Below are positions 24,526 through 38,776 of a stretch of DNA of 64,000 bases, one piece after another (the first letter of the stretch is position 1; every line of letters begins with the position of its first letter). Position numbers and translations under genes: made by a program. Below the pieces are notes generated by a model, which worked only from the letters and a program-made list of their open reading frames with translations, made no database searches and had not been told where the DNA came from. Source of the stretch: Ustulina deusta (Eukaryota; Ascomycota; Sordariomycetes; Xylariales; Xylariaceae); assembly GCA_023159155.1 (NCBI GenBank), contig JAJNNX010000009.1, forward strand, positions 620,001 through 684,000, in the 5' to 3' direction.

Positions 24526-27500
24526 TTATTTTAAGCTTATTAATTATTTATTAATAAATATTTAATAAATATATATTTTTTAATTTGTTATAATTAGCAA
24601 AATATAAATAAACTTTTTTTTTTAGTTATATATTTAATATAAAAAATTATATATTTTATCATATAAACCTAATTTTAATATAACTTTTATAAAATTTTTA
24701 ACTTTTATACTACTTAAAAACTAATAATTTATAAAAAACTTAACTTTGAATATTTTTAATTTATTTTTAGTTTTTAAGTATAGTTAGCTTTTTATTATTA
24801 AATAATTTTAAACCTTTTTTTTTTATAAGAAAAAAAAAATTTTTGTACTAAACTTTTTTGTAAATATTTTAAATAAACTAATACTTAAAAAAAAATCTAA
24901 AAAAAATAAAATTTAAACTAAAACTAAAATAATTTGAAATAAATAATATACTTAAAAATATATTAAAAAATATTAAAATTATATAAGTTGATAACTTTGT
25001 ATTAGTTTTAGTAGAACTTTTTTAATAAATAAATAAAATAAAATATTAATTTTAAACTTTTTAGTTTTATTACTATATTTGTTTTTTATTTTATTAGTTT
25101 ATTTTTTAATATATTAAATTTTATTTATATTAAAAAAGCTAAAATATAAAAAGTTAATTTTAATAAATTTGCAAAAAATAAAACTTTATTTAATAATTAG
25201 GTTTATAAACTAATAAAAAAATTAAATAAAAATATTATTTTATTTTAAACTAAAAATAATTAATTTTAATATATTATAAACTAATTAAAAATTTTTTTTT
25301 TATTTAACTAAAAAACTATTTAATAGTATTACTAAAATAATCTAAGTTTTATTAATAATTTGTTATAATTTTAATTAAATAATTATTATTTATAAAATAT
25401 TTTAAATTTATATATATAAAACTAATAAAAATATTAATAAGTTTATTTTTATATTTAATAATTTAATTTAAAAATATTAATTTGCTAAATTATAATAAAA
25501 ATAGAAATTATCAAACTATTTTTATATAAACTTAAAAAAAAATCTATATAAAATTTTTATAAATTTAAATATTTTTTATAAATTATTTATTAATAAAATT
25601 ATTAAATTAATATATAATATTAAATAAGTTTATAAAAACTATTAATAAACTAAACTTATAAATTTAACTAAATAAAAATCTAACTTAAATAATTAAGTTT
25701 TTAATAAATTTATTTATTAATTCTTAGCTAATTTTAAAATAATTAAAATAAGCATTAATTATAAAAAAAAAAAGGTTATTAAAATAATAAAACTTGTTTT
25801 ATTGATAATAAAAAAAAATATATTAATTAATTATTTTAATTAAAAGCTTAAAGTTTTAAATATTTAATTAATCAAAAAAACTTATAATAAAAATAGCTTT
25901 AATAGATTATTTAACCTAAAAAATAAATAAAACTAATAAAAAAGTTTTTATTAATTTTTATTTTATTTTAGCTAAAATATATAACTAAAACAAATTAATT
26001 ATTTTTAAAATATTTATTTAATTATAAATTAATAATATTAATATAAAAGCTTTAGTTTTATATAATATTAAAACTTATATTTTTTTAATAATTAATTATA
26101 AGTTTATATAACAAATTAAATAATAATTAAAAATAAAAATAATTTATTTAGCTAAATTTTAAAAACTTTATAATTATTAAAACAAAATAATTAGCAAAAT
26201 TTATAAATATTTAATATATATAATAAAAGTTAATAATTATTAATTTTAGTTATGATATTATTATTAGTATTAAATAGTTAATAAAACAAAATATTTTAAT
26301 AAAAACTTAAAAATAATAATTAATTTAATTAAATAATTTATTTTTATTAGTTTAATTTTTATTAATAATTTTAATTAAACTTTTTCGCTATAAATAATAA
26401 AATATAAACTTAAAAATATAAAAGAATACTAATTAATATAATTAAATATTTAAAAAAAATTATTAAATATTAAAACAACTTTTTAAAAATAAAACAATTA
26501 TTGTAGAAATAATTAAAACTAAAAAAATAAAAATAAATTATATAATAATTTTTAAAAAATAAAAAAACTGAATTATTATTAAAAAAATTATATAAAACTT
26601 TTAAAATTATTTTTATTAAAATAAATAAAAATAACTAGATAAAGAAATTTTAAAAAAATTTATTATAATTAAATTTATAATAATTAAAAATAATTATATG
26701 AAACTATTTAAAAAAAACTTAAAAATAATTAATATTTTATAAAAAAAAAATATTTAAATATATAAAATTAAGATAAAACTTTTTGTTTTTTTAGCTATTA
26801 TATTTAAAAAAAGATTTTTTAAAAAAGAAATCTAAAACTTTACTACTATTATAACTAAAATTTAATATAGTATTAAAATTTAATAATAAAAAATATACTT
26901 TTAAACTTTATTAATATTAAATATTTATATAGTTTATTTTATTTAAAAAAAAGTTTATAAATAACCTATTAGTTATAAATTTACATATTATTTTTATTTT
27001 ATTAATATTTAAATTTATAATTAATTATTAATAAAAAAATATATTTAAAAAATATTAATAATATTATATTTAATCATTATAATATTATTTGTTTTATAAA
27101 ACTAAATATTATTAAAACTTTTTATTAATTATTATTAACTATAAAATTATATTACTTTATTTTTTTTTAAACTTATAAAAAAATATTTTAATAAAAAGTT
27201 GTATTATTTAGTTTAAAAATAAAACCTGCTTAGTAATAAATTTTTATTAATATATAAATCTAAAAACTTTTAAACAAATTTATAAATATTTATGTAAATA
27301 ATATTTTAATTTATTTTAAAATTAAAAAATAGTATTAAACTTATTATAAAAAAATGATTCATTATTTATATTGAACTAAATATTAAAAAAATATTAAAAA
27401 ATTTTGTTTTAATATATTTATTATTAATTATTTAAAAATAATTATAAAAACTAAAATAAAAATAAAAATTAACTAATTTTAAATTAAAACTTTAATAATT

Positions 27501-29594
27501 TTAAAAATATTAAGTTAATTTAGTTATTCTTTAAGCTTTATAATTATATTAATAAAATTATTAAAAAAAAAATAAAATGTTTATAATAGAACTAAAATAT
27601 AAATAAGCTTTTAAATATATAAAATTACTAATATATAAAATATTTATTTTAGTTTTTTTTAAGTTTAGCTAACTAATATAAATAAAAATAAATATTTTAT
27701 ATAACGTAATAAAAAAAATTATTTAATAATAATAAAAAAATACAACTTAAAAACTTATAAAATATTTTTTTAAAATAATAATACTAATTAAGCAAGCTCA
27801 TTTAATTTAAAACTATAAATTTTTAATAATAATATAAACTTTACAATATTATTATTTAAAGTTTTTTAAAATTAAATTTTTTATAATAACTAATTATTAA
27901 ATTTTATTATATTTTTTAAATAAATAAATTTTATTAATATAATAAATATACTAAGCTAATTTTTTAGTATTAATTAAAACAACAAAATATAAGAGCTAAT
28001 ATTTTATTATAAAAGAAATAATAATATTAGTTTTATATTAATTATAGAATTTTTATTTAATATTTTTTAAAAAGTTAATTTAATAGATCTAATTAAATAA
28101 AAAAACTAGCTATAAAATTTAAAAAATAAAAATAAAAAATTATATATATTTAAAGTTATTTTAAATAAAAAATTTTTTTTTATATAGCATTAATTTAAAA
28201 AATTTATATATTTTTAATTATTATATATTAAAATTAATATAAAATAATTAAAATATTAAAATAAAAATATTATTAGTTTTATTTAAAATATAATTATTAT
28301 AACTATAAAAAAACAAAATATTATAAAATAAAACTTCTAGCTTTTTTTATTTATTATTTATATTAGCTTTAATATAGTAATATATAATAATAAATTATAA
28401 AAATATATTATTTAACTAATAAAATTATAACTATATATAAATAGTTATAAATAAGTTTAATTATTTAATTATAAATTTATTTAGCAAAAAAATAAATATT
28501 ATAAAATTATTAGTTATATAATATTATAAAAATTTATAAAAAATTTTTAGTATACTAAATATATAAGTATTCAATAATATAAAATTATTTATTTTTAAGT
28601 TTATAATAATAATTAATAGTTTTATAAGTACTAAACATTATTTTTATAATATTTACTATTTTTAGACTTAAAAAACAATAAAATGAATTAATTAAAAACT
28701 AAACTAACAACTTTATTTTTATATTAATAAATATTAAAACAACTAAAATATTTATTTGTTTATTTTAAACTTTATATATAATTTTTTACAATATTTATTA
28801 ATTAATATATTATTACTAAAAATAACAATAAAAATTAAAATATAAAACTTTTTAATAATAAATATTAATACTAAATAATAAACATTCGAATTACTTTGCT
28901 AAACTTAAAATATTTAAAAAATAGCATATAATATAGTAACTTTTATATAAAAATAATATAAACTATAAACTAACAAAAAAAACGCTTAATAGATTTTAAA
29001 ATAAAAAATAAAGTTTTTTTAAAGAAAAAAAGTTTTATAACGCAAGTATTAATTTTTAGATTAGACTTTTAGTTAGTTGGACCTTTTAAAATTTTAAAAA
29101 AATAAAAATTTAGCTATATTTTTAACTTGCCTAATTTTTATAAAATAAAAAACTTATGTTATATTAACTAATTATAAAAAACAAATAATAATTTTTTATT
29201 TTAATAAATCTAATTATTACTTTTAGCTAAAAATATTAATAATAAAACAAAATTTAAAATTAAATAAATTAAACAATTAAAAATATATAAAAAAAGCAAA
29301 AAACTATAGTATCAAATTGATTAAAAAAGCTATAATTTTAATAATATTTAGTATATAGCCTAATATTTTAAAAATATACTAATTAAATTTAACTAATTTT
29401 ATAAAATTTATAAAAAAGCTTTTAGATTTTTTATAAAAATATAAAAATAAATATATATAATAATAATTAATAAATTAATAAATAATTATAAAAATAATAA
29501 TAAAATAATATAATATAAAACAACTATATAAGCCTAATATTATTAATAATTTTAAATTAAAACTATATTTAAATTTTTAGTTTTAAAAAAAAAA

Positions 29595-29832
29595 TATAAT
29601 AGTTAGTATAGTTTTAGCAAAACTTGCAAAAATTCTAAACTTATATAGCAATAAAATAAAAAGTCTATATATAAACTAATTTATAACTTTACAGCTATAT
29701 ATATAAAGTTTATATATATTTATTTTATAAACTTTGACTTTTTTTTTAGTTTTTTTAGTTTTTTTAGTTTAGAGTCTTTGTTTATAGTATTAATAAACTA
29801 GCTATAGAAGCTTTACTTAACTAATGGTAATA
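29595..29832 (-). repeat. 5' LTR of A2
   Basis: Reverse complement of the A family LTR. It ends in TAATGGTAATA, corresponding to the TGTTACGATTA start. Confidence 0.75.
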
Positions 29833-29837
29833 TTTTT

Positions 29838-32352
29838 AAACTTATTAAGTTATTTAATATAAATGTTTTTTTTTTTATAAAAAAACACTATTTTTATATT
29901 TATTTGTTTAATTTTTAAGTTTTATACTACTACTATTATAAATAATACTTTATAGCTTATTAGTTTTATTATAAATATAAATATTTTAAAATAATTAATT
30001 TTTTTAATTTGTTTAAAGCTTTTGATTATTTATTTAGTTTTATACTAAATTACTTTATTGTTTAGTTTTTGTTTTAGTTTATAGATCTATTTTTCTTGTA
30101 GTACGTATATATTTTTAGTCTGTTTTATTATTATCTATATATTATTTTTTATAAGTAATTAATGTTTTATTTTTATAGCTTTTATTTATTTTTTTTAATT
30201 ATAATTTTTAAAAGTTTTACTAACTATAAGTAGCTTAGTATTTTTGCGTTAGGTTTTTAACATTATAGCTAGTACTAGTATAATATAGAGTGTTTAAACC
30301 TTAGATTTTAAAATAGGTTAATAGCTTTTAATTAGGTATTATAGCTCTGGTTAACTAAGTACTATATTATTAATAGCTAAATTAAATAGGGGTTTAATTT
30401 AAAATAAGTTTTAAGTAGGTATATTTAAAGTAACGTTTGTTATAGTACTTTAATGTTTTTTTTTAGCTGGTAGAAATATAAGTTTTTTTATTTTTAACAT
30501 TTTTTTAAAATTGTTAGTTTATATACTAATAAATACTATTTTTAGAAAAGCTTTTTTAGTAGTGAGTTCTTTATTAAAATATATATTTTATTTTGCTATT
30601 TTAATTATTTTGCTTTTTATAGTTTTAATTTTATAGATCAAATTGTTACTATATTTTATTAATATATTAAGTATTGCTTTTAGGTTTATTTTTTTGCGCT
30701 TTATGCTTAGTAATAAATATTATATTTTTATATTAAGTTGTTTAATATAATTAATATATAATTGTTATTTATATACTATTTTAAACAAAGTAATGTTAAG
30801 TGTAATATATAGGTTTTTGTTCTAAAAATAATTAATAATTATTATAATTTTGGGCTAATATTTTAATAAAATAGCGCTTTTTATTATTATTAAAAATAGT
30901 TTGTTTTATATAGTTATATTAAAAATTTTAGTTATTTTATTACTTTTGTATTGTTTTATTAAAGCAAATTTAATTTTATTACTTTTTTATAATATTTATT
31001 ATTTGGCTTTTTTAGTAATAAATTCTTTAGTTTTATTTTTATATATTAACTAATATTTTTTCTTTTATTGTTTTATTTTTTATAGTTTATTATTATTTTA
31101 AATGTATTAAATTAGCTATATAAATTAATTATTATAAGTTAGTAATTTCTTTTTTTTTTTAATATAAAAAAAACTATAAACGTTTATAAAAATAACTTTT
31201 TTTATATATATATATATTTTTTGGAAAGCTTTTTTTGTAAGTCTTTTTTTTTATTTTTTTTATAATATAGGTTTTATAAATATAATAGGTTTTAGTATTA
31301 TTTATTTTTTTAACAATTTTATTTAGTTTTAATAAAGATTATTTGTTTAAATAACTTATTTTTTTATATTAAAGTTTTATTTTAGGGCTAATTTAATAAA
31401 CTACTAGTACTAAAAAGATTGTTTGATTAGTAAAAAATATAAAAAAGTTTTTAAAAAGTAGTATAATAATTGATATATTTAAAAGTTTTAAAAAAACAAT
31501 TATATATTATTTTTTAGTAAGTAATATTTTTGCTTTTTTATTTATTAGCTATATTACTAAAATTAAATTAATGCTTAATTTTAAAATATAAAATATATTA
31601 TAAAAAGTAATTTTAGTAAACTTTTTTGTTATAGCAATTTGTTTAGTAAGATTTTTTTTTTATCAATATTTTAATTTTTTTAATTTTTTTAATTATAATT
31701 TTTTTAAAATTAAATAGTTTGTTTTTATTTTAAATAATAATATTTTTAATGAAGCTATTACTTTTTATAATATTTCATTTCAAAAAATTTATTAATATTA
31801 TAATTGCTTATTTTAATAAATTAAGTTTTTAGGTCTAAAGTTTAATGTAAATAAAGTAGAATTAGTTTTATATTAAGTATTTAAAATGTTTTATATAATA
31901 AAGTAAATATATAAATTAAATTATAAAAAATTAAATAGTTTAGCTTAAAAATCTTATATAATATTTGCTATATTGCTATTATTATTATTTTTATGTTTTA
32001 GATATATTGCTAATATTGCTTTTTTTTTTTAATGTTTTTTTTAGTTCCGCGTATAAGTTCTAATAGCTTGCTTTAACATATTTAATTTTTTTGTAGTATT
32101 TATACTTTGGTTTTTTAAATATTACTTTTTTTTTTTTAAGATTAGTTATTATTACTGCTTACTTTTTATTTTTTATAAAGTTAGACTTAATTATTATTGC
32201 TAGTATTTTTTTAGTACTAATTAGTCCGTTTAATTTATATAGGTTTTTTTATTTTTTATAATTAATATTATATTAATTAAAATTAAGATTTTATTTTTTA
32301 TTAAAGTTTAAAAAATTTAAGCTTAAGTTTTAAAGTTTTTTTTAAAACTATA
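29838..32352. other. largest remnant of element C body
   Basis: 2.5 kb with many G but few C on the plus strand. No open frame longer than chance. It bridges A2 and A3 and belongs to the outer element by position. Confidence 0.5.
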
Positions 32353-32357
32353 AATAA

Positions 32358-32613
32358 TGTTACGATTAGTTGAGTAAAGCTTCTATAGCTAGTTTATTGA
32401 TACTATAAACGAAAACTTTAAGCTAAAAAAGAAAAAAAGGAAAAAAAGAAGTCAGATTTTATAGGGTGGGTAGATATGGATTTTGTATATGTAGCTATAG
32501 AGTTAGGTTGGTCTGTGCGTAAACTTTGTATTTTATTGCTATGTAAGTTTAAAATTTTTGTAGGTTTTGCTAAAACTGTACTTAAGACTATATAAATTAT
32601 ATTAATTGTTATA
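32358..32613 (+). repeat. 5' LTR of A3, least mutated A LTR
   Basis: Starts TGTTACGATTAGTTGAGTAA and keeps more G than any other copy, for example GGGTGGGTAGATATGG near 32465. Confidence 0.82.
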
Positions 32614-35600
32614 TTATTTTTTTTAAAAACTAAAAGTTTAAACATAGTTTTCATTTAAGGTTATTAATAATATTAGGTTTGTATAGCTTTTTTATATTAT
32701 ATTATTTTATTATTATTTTTATAATTGTTTGTAAATTTATTAACTGCTATTATATATATTTATTTTTATAATTTTATAAGAAGTTTAAAAGCTTTTTTGT
32801 AAGTTTTATAGAATTAGTTAAGTTTAATTAGTGTGTTTTTAAAATTTTAAGTTATATATTAGGTATTATTAAGATTATAGCTTTTTTAGGCGATTTAGTA
32901 TTATAACTTTTTATTTTTTTTATATATTTTCAATTGTTTGATTTGTTTGATTTTAAATTTTGTTTTATTATTAATATTTTTGGCTCAAAGTAATAATTAG
33001 ATTTATTAAAATAAAAGGTTATTGCTTGTTTTTTATAATTAGTTATTATAAAATAGGTTTTTTATTTTATAAAAGTTAAGTAAGTTAAAAATATAACTAA
33101 ATTTTTATTTTTTTAGGATTTTGAAAAGTTTAATTAATTAAAAGTTTAATTTAGTAGTTAGTATTTACGTTATAAAACTTTTTTTTTTTAAAAAGATTTT
33201 GTTTTTTATTTTAAAATTTATTAAGTATTTTTTTTTGTTGGTTTATAGCTTATATTATTTTTATATAAGGGTTATTATATTATATGTTATTTTTTAAACG
33301 TTTTAGGTTTAGCGGACTAGTTTGAGCGTTTATTGCTTAGTATTAAAATTTGTAATAGTTTTGCTAATATTTATTATTAGAAAGTTTTGTATTTTAATTT
33401 CTATTGCTACTTTTAGTAATAATATATTAATTAATAAATATTACAAGAAATTATATATAAAGTTTAAAACAAAAAAATAAATATTTTAATTATTTTAGTA
33501 TTTATTAATATAAAAATAGAGTTATTGCTTTAGTTTTTAATTAGTTAATTTTATTGTTTTTTAGGTCTAAAAGTAGTAAATATTACTAAAGTAGTATTTA
33601 GTACTTATAAAACTATTAATTATTGCTATAAATTTAGAAATAAATAGTTTTATATTATTTAATATTTATATGTTTAGTATGCTAAGAAATTTATATAAAT
33701 TTTTATAGTATTGTATAGCTAGTAACTTTATAATATTTATTTTTTTGCTAGGTAAAGTTGTAATTAAATAATTAAACTTGTTTATAAATACTTATATATA
33801 GTTGTAACCCTATTGGTTAGGTAGTATATTTTTGCTATTTATTACTATATATTGCTATATAGCGGCCGGTATAAATAATAAGTAAAAAAAGCTAGAAGTT
33901 TTGTTTTATAATATTTTGTTTTTTTTATAGTTATAATAATTATATATATATTATTTATAATTATATTTTAAATAAAACTAGTAATATTTTTGTTTTAATA
34001 TTTTGATTGTTTTGTGCTAATTTTAGTATATAATAATTAGAAATATATAAACTTTTTAAATTAAAGCTATATAAAAAAAGATAATTTTATTTGGGGTAAC
34101 CTTAGGTATATATAGTTTTTTATTTTTATTTTTTAAATTTTATAGCTAGTTTTTTTGTTTAATTAGGTTTATTAGGTTAGTTTTTTAGGAAGTATTAAAT
34201 AAAAAGTCTATAGTTAATATAGGACTTAATATTTTGTTAGACAGGACTAATATTATTATTTATTTTTTAGCTTTTTTAGTTTTAATTATGGAAAGCTTGG
34301 CTATTTTTTTTAATAAAGTATTAGCTACTATATTTTTTTGTTTTAGTTAGTATTAAAAAGTAATATTAAAGTTTAATAAAAAATTAGGTTAGTATATTTG
34401 TTGTATTAATAAAATTTATTTATTTAAAAAATATAATAAAACTTAATAATTAGTTATTATAAAAAACTTAGTTTTAAAGAGCTCTAAGTAGTAATATTTT
34501 AAAGTTTATATTATTACTAGAAATTTATAGTTTTAAATTAGGTAGGCTTGTTTAATTAGTATTATTATTTTAAAAAAATATTTCATAAGTTTTTAGGTTA
34601 TATTTTTTTATTGCTATTAAATAATTTTTTTTGTTGCATTATATAAAGTATTTATTTTTATTTATATTAGTTAGCCGGGCTTAAAAAAGGCTAAAATAAG
34701 TATTTTATAAATTAGTAGTTTTATATATTTAAAAGCTTATTTTTGTTCTAGTTTTATTATAAATAGTTTATTTTTTTTTAATAATTGATTTAGAGAGGTA
34801 GTAATTTTACTAGCGTGGTAAATAAATATATAAATATAATTATAAAGCTTAAAAAATAACTAGATTAATTTAATATTTTTAAAATTATTAAAATTTTAAT
34901 TTAAAATTGCTTAGATTTTTGTAGGGTTAATTTTAATTTTTATTTTAGTTTTTATAATTATTTTTAAATAATTAATAATAAATATATTAAAATAAAACTT
35001 TTTAATATTTTTTTAATATTTAGCTTAATATAAATAATAGATTATTTTTTTATAATAGGTCTAGTATTATTTTTTAGTTTTAAAATAGATTAAAATATTG
35101 TTTATATAAATATTTGCAAACTTGTTTAAAATTTTTTAAATTTATATATTAATAAAAACCTATTACTAAGCAGGTTTTATTTTTAAACTAAATAGTAAGA
35201 CTTTTTATTAAAATATTTTTTTGTAAGTTTTAAAAAAAATAAAATAATATAATTTTATAGTTAATAATAATTAATAAAAAGCTTTAATAATATTTAGTTT
35301 TATAAATTAGATAATATTACAATAATTAAATATAGTACTACTAATATTTAGAGCTAGTATAATTTGATTTTTTAAGTATATATTTTTTTATTAATAATTA
35401 ATTATAAATTTATATTTAATTAATTTAAGTTTAAGTATAAATAAAATAAAAATAATATTTAGGTTTATATTTTATTTAATAAAATTTATAGCTAATAGCT
35501 TATTTATAAATTTCTTTTAAATAAAATAAACTATATAAATATATAATATTAATAAAGGCCGGAAATATATTTTTTATTATTAAGTTTTAGTATTATATTA

Positions 35601-37778
35601 AATCCTAGTTATAATAGTAGTAAAGTTTTAGATTTTTTTTTTAAAAAGAACTTTTTTAGGTATAATAGCTAAAAAAACAAAAAGTTTTATATTAATTTTA
35701 TATATTAAAGGTTTTTTCTTTTTAGAAATAAAATTAGTTTATTATTAAAAATTTTTTATAGTACTACTTAGTTAATTTAAATCTATTTTCTTTATAAAAT
35801 ATTAATTATTTTTAAGTTTTTTTTAAATAGCTTAGTATAGCTATTTTTAGTTATTATAAACTTAATTATAATAAGCTTTTTTAAAGTTTTTTTAGCTAAT
35901 TGTTTTTATTTATTTTAATAAAAGTAATTCTAAAAGTTTTATATAATTTTTTTAATAGTAGCTTAGTTTTTTTTTTTTTTTAAAATTATTATATAGATCT
36001 TTTTTGTTTTAGGTTTAGAAGTTCTAGGTTTTTTTTTTGTTTTTTTAGTTTTAGTTGTTTCTAAAATAATTGTTTTATTTTTAAAAAGTTGTTTTAATAT
36101 TTAATAGTATTTTTTTAATGCTTAATTATATTAATTTATATTTTTTTATATTTTTAGGTTTATATTTTATTATTTATAATTAAAAAGTTTAATTATAATT
36201 ATTAGCAAAAATTAAACTAATAAAAATAGATTATTTAGCTAGATTAATTATTATTTTTAGGTTTTTATTAGAATATTTTGTTTTATTAATTATTTAATAC
36301 TAATAATAATATTACAGCTAAGGTTAATAATTTAAAATGTTTAGTTTTTAAATTAATAATTATTAATTTTTATAGTATATATTAAATATTTATAAATTTT
36401 GCTAATTATTTTGCTTTAGTAGTTATAAAGCTTTTAAAGTTTGGCTAACTAAACTATTTTTATTTTTAATTATTATTTAATTTGTTGTATAAATTTATAG
36501 CTAATTATTAAAAAAGTATAAGCTTTAATATTATATAAAATTAAAATTAAAATTTTAATATTATTAATTTATAATTAAGTAAATATTTTAAAAATAATTA
36601 ATTTGTTTTAGCTATATATTTTAGCTAAAATAAATAAAAGGACTAATAAAAAATTTTTTATTAGTTTTATTTATTTTTTAAGTTAAATAAACTATTAGAG
36701 CTGTTTTTATTATAGCTTTTTTTTATTAATTAAATATTTAAAACTTTAGGTTTTTAATTAAAATAATTAATTAATATATGCCTTTTTTTACTATAAATAA
36801 AATAAGTTTTATTATTTTAATAAGTTTTTTTTTTTTTTATAATTAATGCTTATTTTAATTATTTTAAAATAAATATTTTAGAACTTTTAAAGTTAGCTAA
36901 AGGTTAGTAGGCTAGTTTGCTAAAAGCTTAATTATTTAAATTAGATTTTTGTTTAGTTAAGTTAGCAAGTTTAATTTATTAATAGTTTTTATAAGCTTGT
37001 TTAATATTATATATTAATTTAATAACTTTATTAATAAATAATTTATAAAAAATATTTAAATTTATAAAAACTTTATATAAGTTTTTTTTTAAGTTTATAT
37101 AAAAATAGTTTTATAAATTATGTTTTTATTTTAATTTAGTAAATTAATATTTTTAAGCTAAATTATTAAATATAAAAATAAACTTATTAATATTTTTATT
37201 AGTTTTATATATATTAATTTAAAATATTTTATAAGTAATAATTATTTAGTTAAAATTATAATAAACTATTAATAAAACATAAATTATTTTAATAATATTA
37301 TTAAATAGTTTTTTAATTAAATAAAAATATATTTTTATTAATTTTTTAGTATATTTTTTTAATTAGCTTATAATATATTAAAATTAGCTATTTTTAGTTT
37401 AGAATATAGTAATATTTTTATTTAGCTTTTTTATTAGTTTATAGACCTAATTATTAAATAGGGCTTTATTTTTTGCAAACTTGCTAGGATTAGTTCTTTA
37501 TACTTTAGCTTTTTTAATATAAATAGGGTTTAAAGCATTAAAAAGTAAGCTAATAAAATAGAAAATAAATAAAGCAGCAAAACTAAAAAGTTTAAAGTTA
37601 ATACTTTTAAATATATTTTTTACTATTAAATTATAGTTATTTTTTAAAAATATTAAAATAAATATATTAAAAAATTAGCGTTTTATTTTTTTTATTTATT
37701 AAAAAAGCTCTATTAAAACTAATATAAAGTTATAAGCTTATATAGCTATAATATTTAGTGTTATATTTTTAAATATAT

Positions 37779-38047
37779 AGTTACGGTATGGTGGCTGGTG
37801 GCCGGCAGCGTGGCTGCAACCCACAAGCCACACAAACCGCAATCTTCAATTCCCAGGTCACATGACTTACACCTGGCCGGCACCTGGCAATTACCTGACA
37901 GCTGCCCACACCTCCCACCAATCCACCCATAAAGAACCTGCAACGCACCCTTGTAAAATTAGCCTTTCTTTTTCTTCATACTTAGATTCTAATGCAAAGT
38001 TCGCTTTCGGAATGAAGCCTTGCCTTCTGTGATTGCCCAACGCGTAA
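37779..38047. mobile_element. unmutated 269-bp insertion in A3 (solo LTR or MITE-like)
   Basis: A sharply bounded island of normal base composition in DNA that is otherwise almost all A and T. The same place in A1 (about 22860) reads straight through as AAATATATTATTTATT. Here TATAT occurs on both sides (37774-37778 and 38048-38052), fitting a 5-bp target duplication. The ends carry TTACG and CGTAA, a short inverted repeat. The inside has CCAAT, a TATA-like CATAAAG and a pyrimidine-rich stretch, as in an LTR promoter. There is no second copy in the window, which fits its escape from RIP. Confidence 0.6.
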
Positions 38048-38522
38048 TATATATTATTTATTTTAAATTATTTTAGTTCTAGTTTAAATTTTGCTTTTTT
38101 AAGTTTTAATTTTTTATTTTTTTTAGATTTTTTTTTAAGTATTGGTTTGTTTAAAGCGTTTATAAAAAAGTTTAATGCTTAAAAATTTTTTTTTTTATAA
38201 AAAAAATTTTTTAAAATTGTTTAATAATAAAAAGCTAGCTATATTTAAAAATTAAAGTTGTTTTAATTGTTTAAAAACTAAAAATAAAATAAAAATGTTT
38301 AAAGTTAAGTTTTTTATAAGTTATTAGTTTTTAAGTAATATAAAAATTAAAAATTTTATTAAAGTTATATTAAAGTTAAATTTATATTATAAAATATATA
38401 ATTTTTTATATTAAGTATATAACTAAAAAAAAAAATTTATTTATGTTTTATTAATTATAACAAAATAAAAAATATATATTTATTAAATATTTATTAATAA
38501 ATAATTAGTAAGCTTAAAGTAG

Positions 38523-38771
38523 TGTTACGATTAGTTAAATAAAGCTTTTATAGCTAGTTTATTAATATTAAAAATAAAAACTCTAAACTAAAAAAAAAAA
38601 AAAAAGAAATTAGAGTTTATAGGGTAAGTAAATATAAACTTTGTATGTATAGCTGTATGGTTAGGTTGGTCCGTGCGTAAATTTCCTATTTTATTGCTAT
38701 ATAGGTCTAGAGTTCTTACGGGTTTTGCTAAGACTATACCTAAAACTGTACAGACTATACTAACTATTATA
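38523..38771 (+). repeat. 3' LTR of A3
   Basis: Starts TGTTACGATTAG and is followed by AATAA, the target duplication. It keeps GGTTGGTCCGTGCG near 38663. Confidence 0.8.
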
Positions 38772-38776
38772 AATAA

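Larger units (their letters stand above)
24296..29832 (-). mobile_element. LTR retrotransposon A2, inverted relative to A1 and A3
   Basis: LTRs at 24296-24525 and 29595-29832 are the reverse complement of the A1 and A3 LTRs. The flanking duplication appears to be TTTTT (24291-24295 and 29833-29837), which is weak because of low complexity. The body, 5.5 kb in all, is the inverted complement of A1 and A3. As a result 22.5-23.3 kb and 24.5-25.3 kb form a large inverted repeat across a spacer of about 0.8 kb. The plus strand keeps some C and has lost most G, so in element orientation it has lost C. Confidence 0.75.
32358..38771 (+). mobile_element. LTR retrotransposon A3, longest copy of family A
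   Basis: LTRs at 32358-32613 and 38523-38771 with a 5-bp duplication AATAA at 32353-32357 and 38772-38776. At 6.4 kb (about 6.1 kb without the later insertion at 37779) it is the most complete A copy. It has lost nearly all C on the plus strand but keeps many G, unlike A1, where both are gone. It is the best template for reconstructing the family. No intact protein frame remains. Confidence 0.78.

Noticed and set aside
32418..32654. 78-codon open frame on the minus strand
   Set aside because: Lies within and just past the 5' LTR of A3, with poly-Lys/Phe composition from poly-A/T tracts. Not a gene.
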